A stretch of 64,000 bases of DNA from Mactra quadrangularis (GCA_025267735.1 CM046301.1:55013872-55077871); one strand, 5' to 3'; numbered from the stretch's first letter, positions 14,953-27,009 are shown. Notes: generated by a model from the letters alone, not told the origin. Translations and numbers: made by a program.

Positions 14953-15177
14953 CACTGGGGTTCAAATGTTTTTACACGTGTAATTTTTCAGATTTGCTCT
15001 TATTTTGTATTAAAAATTATTGCAGACACATTTTGTTTAATATCTTTATTTTGTATTTAAATATATATATAAATATAAGAACATAACTGATGATTCACGA
15101 TTAACTGTTTATAAGAAGTAAAACTAATGATTACATTAAAAGTATATCAAATTATACTTTCATTTGTTATCCTAGTG
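14953..15177. mobile_element. Tc1/mariner-like miniature TIR element (unit 1)
   Basis: The left end reads TA then CACTGGGGTTCAAATG. The right end, reverse complemented, reads CACTAGGATAACAAATG. The terminal word CACTGGGGTYCAAA is typical of Tc1-like elements, and a nearly identical terminus occurs at 43112. At 225 bp with no ORF, this is a nonautonomous copy. The TA target dinucleotide is visible only on the left. Confidence 0.5.
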
Positions 15178-18100
15178 AATAGAATGTTAGTTTTAATGCA
15201 ATATAATGTTGTTCATTTCTATGTGCGACACCGACTTTTCCATTTTACTATATATGCGCAAGCATTTGGTTTTTTTCTGTGTTATGCCCAGAAACGTTTT
15301 ACACCTTTTCTCTTACTTCGTAAACCAAATATAGCAAAACCTATTTCAAATAACAGTTTCACATTATTTTAGCTATATGATCGTGAGTTTAGTAAGATTT
15401 TAGTACGACTTTATTAAACAGCTTTGCTTTCTATTTTTAATAACGAATATAGCTACAACCAACGTCGTGTACATACCACGTTAAATGTTCTTAACTTAAG
15501 AATGTTGTGTTCTGACTATTACACATCTTATAATATGAAATTAGCAGCTACCAGTTACCATAGTAATTAAGTACTGTAAGTCTGTTTGAAATTTTATTCA
15601 AAATACATTGACATTACAAAACGTTTACAGTTAAGCTATCAAAATACAAGACATAATCTATAGACACATCCGCGACGTCACTGCTTACGTCAGTAAAAAT
15701 ATCCACTTTTATTTATATTTCTGTACACATTTCTATACATTATCACCATTTTCATTTACGGAACAAGTATAAGTTGAAACCGATTAGTTACAATATATGT
15801 TTATCTTTATAGAGTTTGGTCATGAAATATTGTTTACCATGATTATCTCGCTTACTTCTCTATCATCTAGATTTTCTGTCACTTAATACAAAATCAAGTC
15901 GTTGAACGGAGCAGTTTTGCGTTCTTTGCTATCATCAAGAAATTAATTTACATATCATTGAAACTTAAGATCCTACATTCAATCCCATCAGAAGATATGT
16001 AACTCAGCATCCTACAAAAGCCATGACACTTATAGCAGACATTGCCGTATCCATCGCTTGTTTGTCATATAACATGATACAGCTTAACTTAATACTGGAA
16101 CCATCCGTTTGTGTTGTTAATGTCACTAACGAATGAGCATATATATCCCTACATATCTCGGGCTAAATATTTATCTAAACTCATCGAATGTATTAGGTTA
16201 TGGCACAATATAACCATTTCTATAAATTAAATAATGATATGAACACTCATATGTTACAGCGGGACAGATGCTACGCTGCTTTCTTAGCAAAGGAATTTGA
16301 TAACATGAACATAATTATTAAATACGAAGACAACGCATTATTGATTTTTTTCTCAAATGATGAGTATTAATTGCACGATTCAAATAAAAAATCAAGTTGA
16401 CCAAACTTATTAAATCATGTATGGATATGATAAGTAACATTTTAACTTCAATTTGCTAATTTTATTACGTAGTGCAAATTGTTCAATACTTTATACTGTA
16501 GCACATGCCAAATGTTTTAACCATGGTTTGATTATATTTGTAAAAGCATGTCAATCGCTGGCATTAATATGTGGACAATATGTGTGTGATAATGAATTTA
16601 GTCATACGCTTACAGCAACAACAATATGTCGCTATTTTCAATTTTATTACTACATGATCTTAACTCGGTTCACAAATGTGAAAGTGATTCTTTTCTAAAC
16701 AAATATTATTTGTGTCAACTATAATATCATGTAAAGTTCTGAAATTTCCCCACGAGGGCAATAAAACAAATATTTAATGATTTATAGGACAGCATAATGA
16801 ATGTGATAACAGATTGTTCTAATGTTTCAACTTTATTTAACTATCGACTAATGGAAGTATTGTAGGCCTCCTACGTAACAGCATGGCAACTTATGGATAA
16901 AGTCATTAAACATATAACAACGTAGTGTAAATCATAGATTGATAAGTAACGCTTCAATTGTGGAATTGTAACCACATGTATGTGCAACGTCTGAACGTTT
17001 CTGATTTCTGGAATGTTCCATGTTTTTATGTATACACACGATAGTCAGATTGTATTTATTTACGAGTTTTATGGGGCAAACCAACACATTATTAGTTACA
17101 TGTAACCATTGTGTGTTACTTTCTAGTTGCAACAAGTTAATAGGAAGACAACTTGGGTTTTTTTTGTAAACACTAGGTTTAAACTTGCAAAAAGATGAAT
17201 TAGGTTATACCTCAACCAATGATCCAGTTTAAGTCTTCAAAGCTCGTGCCTACATTGTATGACAAATGACAAAACATCGACAACTGCAAGCAATTACCTA
17301 AATATCAATTATTATCGAATGCATCAATTGATAAAACCTTCCGATGATTAATGCATGTTAAATGCAGCATAGATGAGATTTCCTTTAATTACTTGTCCAG
17401 TAAATTATTTTCTCCAATAAAGATTCAATTAGTTAATCTCCAGAGAGTGGTCTTGGTCGCCTGAAGAGGCAAATTTTTGATAGAAATGACGTGTGTTGTA
17501 CATGCTAACTGCATACAAACGGACGGGGCGGATACAATGTACCTTGGTAAATATTGATAGAGGTTAAAAGCTATGTTTTGTCATTTGATGTTTTATGTTA
17601 TGTTTTGTATATTGCAATTTATGCACAATAGATAGAAACTTACTCTGTACTAAATCGAAAATGCATATCTGATCCTTTCCTATGACATTTCCCTAAATTG
17701 TCGCTATTTCTGACATACACTGTGCTTTTAGCTTGCGAATAAGCAACCATCATGTACATTTCAAATTACATTCCGTTGACATTTAAAGGATAGTATTACA
17801 TTGTGGCGTATCATAAATTGGATTGGACAAATATGTTGTAATCATAAATGTACTATTTCCGAATCTTCGAACATTAAGTTGTTTTAGAAACAGTTGAAGC
17901 AACTAAGTTTAATGAATATTCATATTGAGACTGAAAGTTTGATGATAACAGACAGTGTTATACTGGCATGTATTGTTTAACAGATGCTTCTGCATTGTTC
18001 AATGAATTAATACAGTTTATTTATACTTCTCGGTTTAAGACATTGTGTTTTTTTCGTTGGCTTACTTATTCAACCATACATTTAGTTATTAAACTCCAAG

Positions 18101-18190
18101 AAAGGAAAGAAGCCAACTTAGATACTTGATACTATGGAAGTACATATTTGTATATGTAATTAATTAAAATAAATGGTAGAGAACCTTAAA

Positions 18191-18424
18191 ATTATAAAAT
18201 CATCAATCATTTAGAAGAACTATGGTAGCGAATATATGAAATGTTCAATCATCTCAAATACATATGGTAGCAACCGATGAAAGTATCAATCAACTAAGAA
18301 CAAAAGAAAATGACATCTGCGTTATCAAAAGGAATACCTGTGCTTATTATGAACACTTTTTCAATCAGGAATTTAACTATCGTATTATCACACATGTTTG
18401 AAGAACTAATGTGTTGTATGTTTT
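18191..18424. repeat. 234-bp block present only in duplication copy 2
   Basis: Copy 1 joins GAACCTTAAA directly to AATGTTGTGG at 10840/10841, whereas copy 2 has 234 bases between these words. I see no convincing TIR or target-site duplication around it, so a deletion in copy 1 is as likely as an insertion in copy 2. Confidence 0.6.
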
Positions 18425-21235
18425 AATGTTGTGGAAACTTAAGATAGATTTTCAATCACATCACAATATGATTCTTACATGCATGATATTTAGGTATCAC
18501 AACACGAATTTCTTTTACCGTCGATTTACGCTTCAGTTGTATTCTTTTTCCGATGACAGTGTTCTGTATACAATGAACACCTTAGATTCGTGTTTCATTT
18601 AATTTACAATAATCATTTATACTATTGCGCTTAAAGACATTTATGGATCAATGAACGCCGAAAAGAAAGAATTCGATCCTGCCGAGAACATTTAAGTAAA
18701 TAAGACTTCCCATATATTGTCCCATATGTTAATCATATTGCAGAAAAGAGAAACGGAATGATGATATTATTCCAAAATGTGTTTAGTAGTTTGATAGACA
18801 ATAAACCTGAAAACTGTCAAACAGGAATTATGTGGGTCAAGGTTATGACACAAATCTGTAATTGATGTCCTTTTGTACTGATACGGTCAAAAGTGTTTGC
18901 AGTTAACTAAGCTATGATTATAAAATTATGTAAGTTATGATTATAAAATTATGTCAGTTATTTCGCAAATTGCGTCACTTTAAACGAATATTTTTCCCAA
19001 AGGAGCATTACATCAAGTATATTACAACACAATGGAACTAATATTGACACAATTTGGTCCAACACATGATAAAGCCTGACCTAATGGAATTAAATAAACA
19101 CCATCAATAAATATGTTTATTTATACTATTCTACTAAAATGTATGAATAAATTGCTTAAGCACAACGGTTAAGACTTATTCCCAACTGAGTTTGAATGGG
19201 AAATTTATTTTTACAAGGCGTTCTAGTTGATATCTCTGTGGAATAAATAAAAGTAAAAAATCTTTATATAATTCAATAATGACGCACTGTTTAATTATTA
19301 CATTGAATCAATCTTTCCTTATCATGTTTATAGTGTGACTTAATGCCTGATTCACATCGATACAATGAGTCTTCACCAAAAAACATGCTTCGTGGAATAT
19401 AGTAGACTGTTTTAACTTGTTTCATATACTGACTATATTTATTTTAAATATTGGGTTTGGTGGTTGTTTGGTTTGGATTGTACAGAGTGTTTTTTTTTAA
19501 ATTATTTTTGCAGTTCTTCACTATTGTCGGCAAATATTAACTTCATCATTTTCCTTGATTCTTTTCAGGTAAATGAATGATTTCATCAAATTGCATAATG
19601 CAATTTTGATCTCTATAGAGGATAACTGACGTTGTCCCAGACGTTGTAAAGAAAGGTCAAGATTGTCATCAGGATAAACATCAATGACAACAATAATAGC
19701 TCCTCATCAATATACACTGTTACATTATTTTCTGTACTGACTTTTTAATTCTCGAGTGTATTACCCGTCATTAACAGAATGTATTACAGAATTGTTAGCC
19801 ATTGAAATATTCTACATCCATGAAGGACGCCATTATTTGCCAATATCCGTTCATCGACAATGATAGTATTGAGATAGATTTTACTGTTTAGGTTCATATG
19901 ATGCTACAGACGTTATTGTATCCTGCAAAGTATATACACGGGCTGGATTTTATGTATACAAATCACCGAAATCACTATAATTTTGGTGCAAGAAATTTTA
20001 CAATGTCGGTTATTATAAGACATTATTACATGTAAAAATCTGTAATCTTATTTAAGCAATTGTGAGATAAAATGGCTATCCAAATTACCAAATAATTAAA
20101 ATGTTAAAAATACTAGCAGTAAATTCCTGTACAGGTTTTAAACAATGTATGGGAGTTTTCATTGATAAAAGTGTTTAAACAAAAACATTTACATTGTACT
20201 TACATTTTGGTAAAAAATATGACATGAGCAAATCTTTCGCAGGTTATTTGGAAGGATAATCATTTAATAATTTGACTAATTTATATCATTTAGTTATATT
20301 ATTAATGTGTGTCTGCTGCTATCGTCTTGTTAAAATTCTAGCGATGATAAAATGAAGTGATTTAGAACGTGCTTCATGCCATACTTCAACTCAATTTCAC
20401 TGAAAATGCAATTTGAGATTTTAATCAAAATCAATGTCAATATTAAGCAGTTTGACATTCCATGCATTTTACCAAATTTTATTGTGATGAAGTGTTGACG
20501 CCAACATCAGCAGGGATTCGTAGCTAATCGAAACTAATTGTTAACGTAGAATGTCTCAGCGCCACTACAAGTTGTGTTGACAATAATCCATGTTTTTTTC
20601 GCACAAAAATCCTTTCAGATAATTAAAGGTTTATTATAGAATCCTTGTTTGAAGTACTTTCTATTTGTATAACTTCAGTAATGTACTTGTGTGGACAATT
20701 GCCGACTAACTCCGAATGGAATTTAAATTGTAAGACTCGTTTGTGTACTAGTTTTTAATATATTTTCTCGGGTCAGAATGATAGCTTTATTCGTCGTTTT
20801 TAACTAAGGCTGGGCTTTCTGTTTAATACAATTTGTCGCAGTAAAACTAATTCCATCTTTTCATTCAACTGATTTAAAGAAACAATTTGTTTAACAGTCT
20901 GGCACAAAGATAAAACAAGGTATTATACTTTTACCAGACATTAGCTGTCACATAGAGTATACATAACCGACAAAATTGATTAAATTAAATATAGGAGAAT
21001 ACGATTTCTTTTAGAAAAAACAACGACCGTCATTCGGTTAAACTTTTCTGATTTACAAATTAATCATCACTGATTTTCCAAAACAATTTTTATTGCAAGG
21101 AGCGTTTTTTATTGAAACTGATGAAACACACTTAATTCAGACCGTAAAACATTTGGACAAGGCATATTACTCCGTAAAAGAAGGCGAGTCTCTTAAAACA
21201 TGCGATATGGGCTGTACAAAAGACGGCTGAATACT

Positions 21236-21425
21236 ATCTTAGAAAATGTTACTAAGAGTGTGGGGTCAAGCCAAAAAGCATGCAAGATACAATGTAGTCA
21301 CCATCATGTTTTATAAGAAAAGTATTGGTACTCAAACATCAAGAATTTTGAAAGCGACTGTAAATTCATCATTTGTTAATTTTTATGAATATATTCTTCT
21401 AAAATACTAGTAACATAATGCTTTT
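21236..21425. repeat. About 190-bp block present only in duplication copy 2
   Basis: Relative to copy 1 around 13633-13670, copy 2 has roughly 190 extra bases between a GCTGAATA-like word and AAAATATACATG. The edges are approximate because the flanks have small indels. It may be an insertion in copy 2 or a deletion in copy 1. Confidence 0.5.
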
Positions 21426-21818
21426 AAAATATACATGTACATGATATTGTGAAAAATCAATATTATTATAAATACAGTTTTTATAGAGTAGGTTTATGAA
21501 GATGAGCAATAAAGAACTACAAAGAACTAAAAACCTAAGTTACTTATAGCAAGGGATAATTAGTTGCAATAGATATGCTTATCATTGGTACCTTCGTTCT
21601 TGTGATTAAAACATAAAAATGTCGTAAACTCACATTACAGTCTCTATAAATGCCACATTTAACTTATTTTTATGAGTTTAAAAGACGATTAAGGCAATTA
21701 AATTATTTCAGTTATCACAAGATTTGTATTACATGATAAAGTAAGTGTTTTGAATGTGATTATGGCACGAATACATTTAAACAAGGTGGATACTGAAAAT
21801 ACACAGTTCAGGCTTTCT

Positions 21819-22101
21819 TTTTTACTAAATTTAACGCCGTGTCAACACAATTTTGGTCATTTTACGACGTCCAGCGCACCTAACCCAGCTTTCCTGGAGC
21901 ATTGTCTATAACCAGTACTCACCTACCCTTCCACAAGGCCGGAAACTTCTCCATATTATCTAATCAATGGAAGAAAATCGACATTATTGTCAAATTTTCA
22001 TGGAAGGGTATAACCTCCCCGGGTGGGATTCGAACCCGCACCCCCTGTGGCAAGAGAATCCAAATTCCGGCGCGCTACCATCCGCGCTATCGACCCGGGT
22101 T
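21819..22101 (-). mobile_element. tRNA-derived SINE (copy in duplication unit 2)
   Basis: This is the collinear counterpart of the SINE at 14013, with the same orientation, head, body and ACGGCGTTAAA-type tail. The flanking direct repeats TTCAGGCTTTCT (21807-21818) and TTCAGGCTTTTT (22102-22113) are the same target-site duplication with one change. The shared insertion point shows that the SINE was in place before the 7.35-kb unit was duplicated. The B-box region GGGTTCGAATCCC is better preserved here than in unit 1. Confidence 0.85.
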
Positions 22102-22750
22102 TTCAGGCTTTTTATAATGATTTGACAAATGTTTTAGTAAACATTCTGCACACAATCATATTTAAAAAAGTCATATGATATAACGGTACAATGTATTGTC
22201 ATTGATTGGAAGTGTTAGACATAGATACATTTACCTTAGTTCGACGTGTGTTACTTGAACATTAAAGTTCCGTAAGTCTTGAGAAACCTTAACTTATCGA
22301 AGTTTAAGGATTAAAGATCTATCGTCTCGAGACTGAAAACTTTATTTATTGTGGATAATTTCAATGAACATCGAAATTGAAATGTCATCTAAAACATCTT
22401 TTTCACCACACGCGATGATTTTCGTAGTAAACGAAACGTTCACTAGTACAAATTTAGAGTAGTGTATGCAATACGATCTGTGATTAAAACTTACATTCTG
22501 AGAAAAAAAATGAATGGTATTACGTCAGTTTTACCAACTTTATGAGTTTTGTATTTGTGTTCTGTAATTACAGATGTTATTTGTCTGACATTTCATTTGC
22601 AAGTCATGCGACATTCGTTTTCAAATCATTACAGTAATATGATAACGCTGGCTAAATTCCATAGGTACGACTCCCAGGTCACTTGGTGCACACATAGGAT
22701 AGATCATCCATATATGTTTTTATGAAAACATTTCACGGATAACATGCATA

Positions 22751-22979
22751 CACTGGGATTCAAATGTTTTTACACGTGTAATTTTTCAGATTTGCACTTA
22801 TTTTGTATTAAGAATTATTGCAGACATATTTTGTTTAATATCTTTATTTTGTATTTAGATATATCTATAAATATAAGAGCATAACTGATGATTCATCAAT
22901 GATTAACTGTATATTAGACGTAAAACTAATGATTACATTAAAAATATATCAAATTATACTTTCATTTGTTATCCCAGTG
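22751..22979. mobile_element. Tc1/mariner-like miniature TIR element (unit 2)
   Basis: This is the collinear copy of the element at 14953. Here the termini agree better: CACTGGGATTCAAATG on the left and, reverse complemented, CACTGGGATAACAAATG on the right. That supports reading the pair as TIRs. A TA precedes the left end. There is no coding capacity. Confidence 0.5.
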
Positions 22980-23410
22980 AAAAAATGTTGGTTTTGATGT
23001 ATAACAATGTTGTTCAATTCTATATGCGACACCGACTTTACCATTTTACTATATATGCACAATCATTTGTTTTTTTCTGGGTTATTCCCAGAAACGTTTT
23101 ACACCTTTTCTCTTACTTTGTAAACCAAATATAACAAAAGCTATTTAAAAAAATAGCTTCACATTATTTGAGCTATAATGATCGTGAATTTAGTACGACT
23201 TTATTAAACAGCTTTCCTTTCTATTTTTAATTACGCATATAGTTACAACCAACGTCGTGTACATACCACGTTAAATGTTCTAAACTTAAGAATGTTGTGT
23301 TCTGACTACTATACATCTTATAATATGTAATTAGCAGCTACCAGTTACCAAGTACTGTAAGTCTGTTTGAAATTTTATTTAAAATACATTGACACTACTA
23401 AAAGTTTAGA

Positions 23411-24096
23411 GTCATTTATAACACACAGAGGGATATCAAACTTCTAACTTTATTAAATTTATGACATCGTTATTAACGACAAAACATACATGCTTTGTTT
23501 CAGAAATTTACCAATTTAAGAGAATTTTACCCTCAACACGAAACAAAACATTCATTTTCTTTATGATAGTTGATGACATAGGCATGTGTGTTTTTAAATA
23601 AATCACCCTGTATGCGTTCATGAAAAACATGCGAGGATATTATATACAGCTGCATTAGCAATCTATACACCAAGTCATTATAATCATTCTACTTAAATAG
23701 GTTTTGGTGACAATGAATGTTTTCAAAATGAATTTCAAGAATGTAAAAAGAATAATCAAAATCGAGCCAAGTCAAAATATTTTAACAATACGTTCATCGC
23801 CAAGAAAAACTTTGGCAGTATTTGACAAATAACGTATATGTTTATACATTATTAATATTATATTATTATCTTAATATGTCCTTTTATGCATATACTTATA
23901 TTATTTTATTTAATTTATTAATATTATATTTATGTATATATTTGTAAAGACATGCATTTGTTTAACAATTTTATTCATACATATTATGTATAACTGATCT
24001 CAATGAATCGTCATAAAAAATAAATTCTATCGTAAGCCCATCTAACTAGCCTTGGACAAAGAAAAAAATAAAATCTAAAGTATGCATTATTTTTAT
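23411..24096. other. AT-rich noncoding stretch
   Basis: No gene was recognised. From about 23836 to 23945 the sequence is almost pure A and T, with repeated TTAATATTATA-like words that can fold back. Nothing else stands out. Confidence 0.5.
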
Positions 24097-24372
24097 AGGC
24101 CTGAATTAAAATTAAGTTTGTTTCCCTTTACCGACCGACCCGAATAAATGCCGCCGACTCAAAAACGTTTATTCGCAAATATATGTGGTGATTTTTTATT
24201 GGTCACAACCGTTCATCGTATTTCTTTCCATTTGTTTCTTTACGCTAATAATTCTGCTTTAGGTTCCATGTGTAAATCATTGAAAAAAATAAAATATTTT
24301 TCCTACCTACCGACCCAACCCAAACATTTAGTGTCGGTAAAGGACAAACAAAGTATATTTTAGTTTAGGCCT
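24097..24372. mobile_element. 276-bp miniature TIR element
   Basis: The termini are inverted copies of each other over about 42 bases. The left reads AGGCCTGAATTAAAATTAAG then TTTGTTTCCCTTTACCGAC. The right, reverse complemented, reads AGGCCTAAACTAAAATATAC then TTTGTTTGTCCTTTACCGAC. The interior holds CCGACCGACCC on one side and CCTACCTACCGACCC on the other, and has no ORF of note. A related terminus occurs alone at 52956. I cannot assign the superfamily, and no clear target-site duplication is visible. Confidence 0.6.
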
Positions 24373-24798
24373 GATGTTTTTTTTTCTAAAATTGTAAATA
24401 ACTGCGTATGCATGTATCAGATACTTACCTTAATAAAATGTTGTGTTTATGCTCACTTATTGTATTGTAGTTATTCCCATTTGACCATCGGTGTTGTTAT
24501 CATATATTGACATTTCGAACAGGTGAACGGTAATACAAATCGTACAACATACGTAATCTGCTAATAATAGCTTTACCTTCTGTTCTGATGAAAGAAAACT
24601 AGTCTAAGACAAGTCCGGGACATCCAATAAATGCCATTTGTTGTTACATCTGATAGAACTAATGAACACGTATTTGATTAAAATGTGTTTCACGTCGAAA
24701 GTAAGACACTAAGAAAACGTTTCAGGGTTTCCCGTTATGTTTTTGCTTGTTTGACCTAAACATCCCATGAAGACGTAACGATTTAAGAAATAACTTAC

Positions 24799-24915
24799 AG
24801 TTGTCTATATTATGTTGTCTAATAAAACATAGGCACGAGTTGTGATGCGGGTATGATTTAATTAGCGATTCAAACAAGTGACTATGTTTTATTAGACAAC
24901 ATAATATAGACAACT
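24799..24915. repeat. 33-bp perfect inverted repeat with 51-base spacer
   Basis: The arm at 24799-24831 (AGTTGTCTATATTATG then TTGTCTAATAAAACATA) is exactly repeated in reverse complement at 24883-24915. The spacer is 24832-24882. RNA from either strand would form a long hairpin. It could be a short foldback or miniature element; no flanking duplication was found. Confidence 0.8.
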
Positions 24916-25297
24916 AGTTTTTTTCGATTCTAACATCATAAAATACATTCCTAGAAAGAAATAATATTTTTAAAGCTATTTTTAACCGTGCGAAACGCCA
25001 TGCTGTTGAAATCCACCCCCAGTGCAAAGGCCGAAAATAGCATTTATTTACACAATTCTCATAGATAGATGTTTCTAATTCCAAATAAATAATATTAAAA
25101 TCTTTATTAAAAAGTAGAAACCATAAACTAAAAACGAATTGTCATAATTTTATTTGTGTGTTTAACATCATTCTACAAAATAAGCGTCGTGAAATAAACA
25201 AAACATTCGACCTTGTCCTTAGTGTGTGACATTTTATATACACACGATGATGTAGCAAAATTTGAAGTTCGATGTTTTCGACGGAATATTGCTAATA

Positions 25298-25924
25298 CAG
25301 CCCTGCGTTCAGTCACCGCGAACGTTCTGTAACGATCTGTAACGTTCGCTAACAGTCATAATTGAACGGCCTGTTAGCGGAAAACGTTTAAGGCCAACAG
25401 CTTACGGTTTTAGTATATGGTACGCGAATATGAAACAACCTGAAACAAAATAGTTCCAGTACATTTTGCAAATTAGTAACTGCCATAGCGAATAGACTAT
25501 ATCCGAAATCCAAATATTTGGGTTTTCCCCTCCGGTACCAACAAACTTTCACTGTTTCAATGAAAACGTGTGTAAAAAAACCAGTAGTATTTAATTCATA
25601 GTTCGTGTTGTTTAGCAATAATGTGTATACAACTTTGTTTGTACCGCCTGTGCACGGACGGAAAAAAACCCATAAATTTAAATTCCGGATTAGGTCTTTA
25701 GAAGTCGGCGGTGTTACTCCCGTTGATTTAGATCAATACATTTACAAAAAAACAAGTAAACAAGAAAAACAAGTCCTCCTCTCCGAATTCTTCTAATAAA
25801 ATAGAAGTAACGACTCTCTTGTCCGCCATCTTGAAACGTTCGCACTTCAACGGGTCGTTCAATTAACTGTTCGTAACGATAACTGTGTTTGGCTAACGCT
25901 AACTGCTAACTGAACGCAGCCCTG
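25298..25924. mobile_element. 627-bp TIR element, superfamily unassigned
   Basis: The ends are CAGCCCTGCGTTCAG at 25298-25312 and, reverse complemented, CAGGGCTGCGTTCAG at 25910-25924, matching at 13 of 15 positions. Just inside both ends are clusters of short GTTCGTAACG, CTAACTGCTAAC and GTTAGCG words, a subterminal repeat pattern common in hAT- and P-like elements. The interior has only short frames with no recognisable transposase. No 8-bp target-site duplication is evident, so the family is open. Confidence 0.5.
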
Positions 25925-26097
25925 CTTGGATGTTAACTGGATAGTAGTGTGTTATCAGACAATTTAATTTAGACTTTATCAAAAAGGTTGGATATAAATT
26001 GGATTTATGAACGCGTGTCAAGGAAGAATGGATTTTCAGAAAATCAGCGCTGCTCGTGTCAACTTGGATAAGTATTGAACTTGAAAGATTACACGTA

Positions 26098-26187
26098 TGT
26101 TGAACCTCATTTTTCACAACCCGTGTTTTTCACAACTTGTGATAAACACGTACGCATTTTTCACAACTTGTGTGAAAAACACGTTAG
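26098..26187 (+). repeat. Left terminal inverted repeat of the 8-kb element
   Basis: The TIR is built from iterated TTTTTCACAACTTGTGAAAA-like palindromic words joined by ACGTACGC and ACGTTAG linkers, so it can fold back on itself as well as pair with the right end at 34078-34165. Confidence 0.65.
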
Positions 26188-26339
26188 CATACAAAATTCA
26201 TACAAGCATAGAAACGCATTTTTCACAACTTCAAATGTGACGAAAAAAGTGATTGAAAAACTTGAGTTTTTTGGTATTAACGCATTTTTCACACATGTAA
26301 TTTTTTAGTAGTAGTTTTTTTTTAATGAGGTTCAAAGTT

Positions 26340-26714
26340 TGTTACAACCCGTTTTGTAATAATAGCCCGAATTGTAATAATTATTACATAACGGGTTATT
26401 ACAAACATACAGACGCATTTTGTATAAAACCCGAAATGTAATAAAGTGTCTAGTTGTATTAGTTTGATTATAAAATATAGTTTAATACTTTAAATTAATA
26501 GTAAAGAAAGAAAATAATGCTAAACGAGCAAACATCAATTCTCAAATAGACAAAATACTTACATTTTGCCATGTTAATTTGAAGATTTCGACAGAAAAAC
26601 AAGTTGTCAAATTTTATTGCAAACGAGTTATTACAAAATTGGCTCAACTTACCAACCCGTTAATAATAAATCTTTAATATAATTAGGGTTTTTATAACAA
26701 AACAGGTTGTAATA
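26340..26714. mobile_element. Nested 375-bp foldback element
   Basis: The ends TGTTACAACCCGTTTTGTAA (26340) and, reverse complemented, TATTACAACCTGTTTTGTTA (26714) form roughly 20-bp inverted repeats. Internal copies of the same words (near 26358, 26392, 26432 and 26625) give more hairpins. It sits between copies of the TTGAACCTCA terminus, so it probably inserted into that family or is its interior. There is no ORF. Confidence 0.5.
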
Positions 26715-26786
26715 AACGTGGAAAAACCACGATCGTAATTTTTACAGGTTGTGAAAAACACGGTTTGTGAAAAATGAGGTTCAACG

Positions 26787-26858
26787 TTGAACCTCATTTT
26801 TCACAGAACGCGTTTTTCACAACCTGTGAAAAACACGTTTGTGAAAAACGAGGTTCAA
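26787..26858. mobile_element. 72-bp minimal copy of the TTGAACCTCA foldback family
   Basis: It begins TTGAACCTCATTTTTCACAG and ends with the inverse GTGAAAAACGAGGTTCAA, with one palindromic TTTTTCACAACCTGTGAAAAA in the middle. It abuts the internal terminus ending at 26784 across a CG, forming the palindrome GGTTCAACGTTGAACC. Confidence 0.6.
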
Positions 26859-26898
26859 AATGGCAACTTTGCTCAATATGTATAGGTTATTAAACAGG

Positions 26899-26934
26899 GC
26901 AAGTGTGCCTTAAGGAAGATATCGGCACACTTGC
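26899..26934. repeat. 11-bp perfect hairpin
   Basis: GCAAGTGTGCC (26899-26909) and GGCACACTTGC (26924-26934) are perfect inverted repeats with a 14-base loop. A related GGCACACTTTC word occurs at 33199-33209. The role is unknown. Confidence 0.7.
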
Positions 26935-26971
26935 TTATGTATTGGCCCGAGGGCTTTAGCAAGTTTCACAA

Positions 26972-27009
26972 GTTGTGAAAAACACGGGTTGTGAAGGATG
27001 ACGTTCAAC
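26972..27009 (-). repeat. Isolated internal copy of the element terminus
   Basis: GTTGTGAAAAACACGGGTTG followed by TGAAGGATGACGTTCAAC matches the right TIR at 34127-34164 with a few changes. It may mark the end of a smaller family member nested in the left part of the 8-kb element. Confidence 0.5.

Larger units (their letters stand above)
8277..15626. repeat. Tandem segmental duplication, copy 1 (7.35 kb)
   Basis: This unit is followed immediately by a collinear second copy. Both begin with ACAGTTAAGCTATCAAAA and both end with GTACTGTAAGTCTGTTTGA plus a short tail. Matching can be followed by eye along the whole length, with identity roughly in the mid-90s percent and some blocks (for example 9090-9780) nearly identical. 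No exon-like conserved frame was found: in the one long frame shared by both copies, four of five base changes alter the amino acid. Inserted elements inside are a tRNA-headed SINE and a Tc1-like miniature element. The remainder is AT-rich noncoding DNA. This looks like recent unequal crossing-over or replication-based duplication. Confidence 0.9.
15627..23410. repeat. Tandem segmental duplication, copy 2 (7.78 kb)
   Basis: This is the second copy of the unit at 8277-15626, in the same orientation and directly abutting it. It is about 430 bases longer, mostly because of two blocks absent from copy 1 (about 18191-18424 and 21236-21425) plus small indels. It carries its own versions of the SINE and the Tc1-like element at collinear positions, so those insertions came before the duplication. 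The unit ends near 23410, where similarity to the end of copy 1 fades after AAGTTTAGAG. No gene is supported inside. An assembly artefact from two diverged haplotypes placed in tandem is an alternative to a real duplication. Confidence 0.9.

Noticed and set aside
25605..25796. A 63-codon frame inside the TIR element at 25298 as a transposase remnant
   Set aside because: No transposase motif is visible, and the frame is too short and unplaced to support a call.
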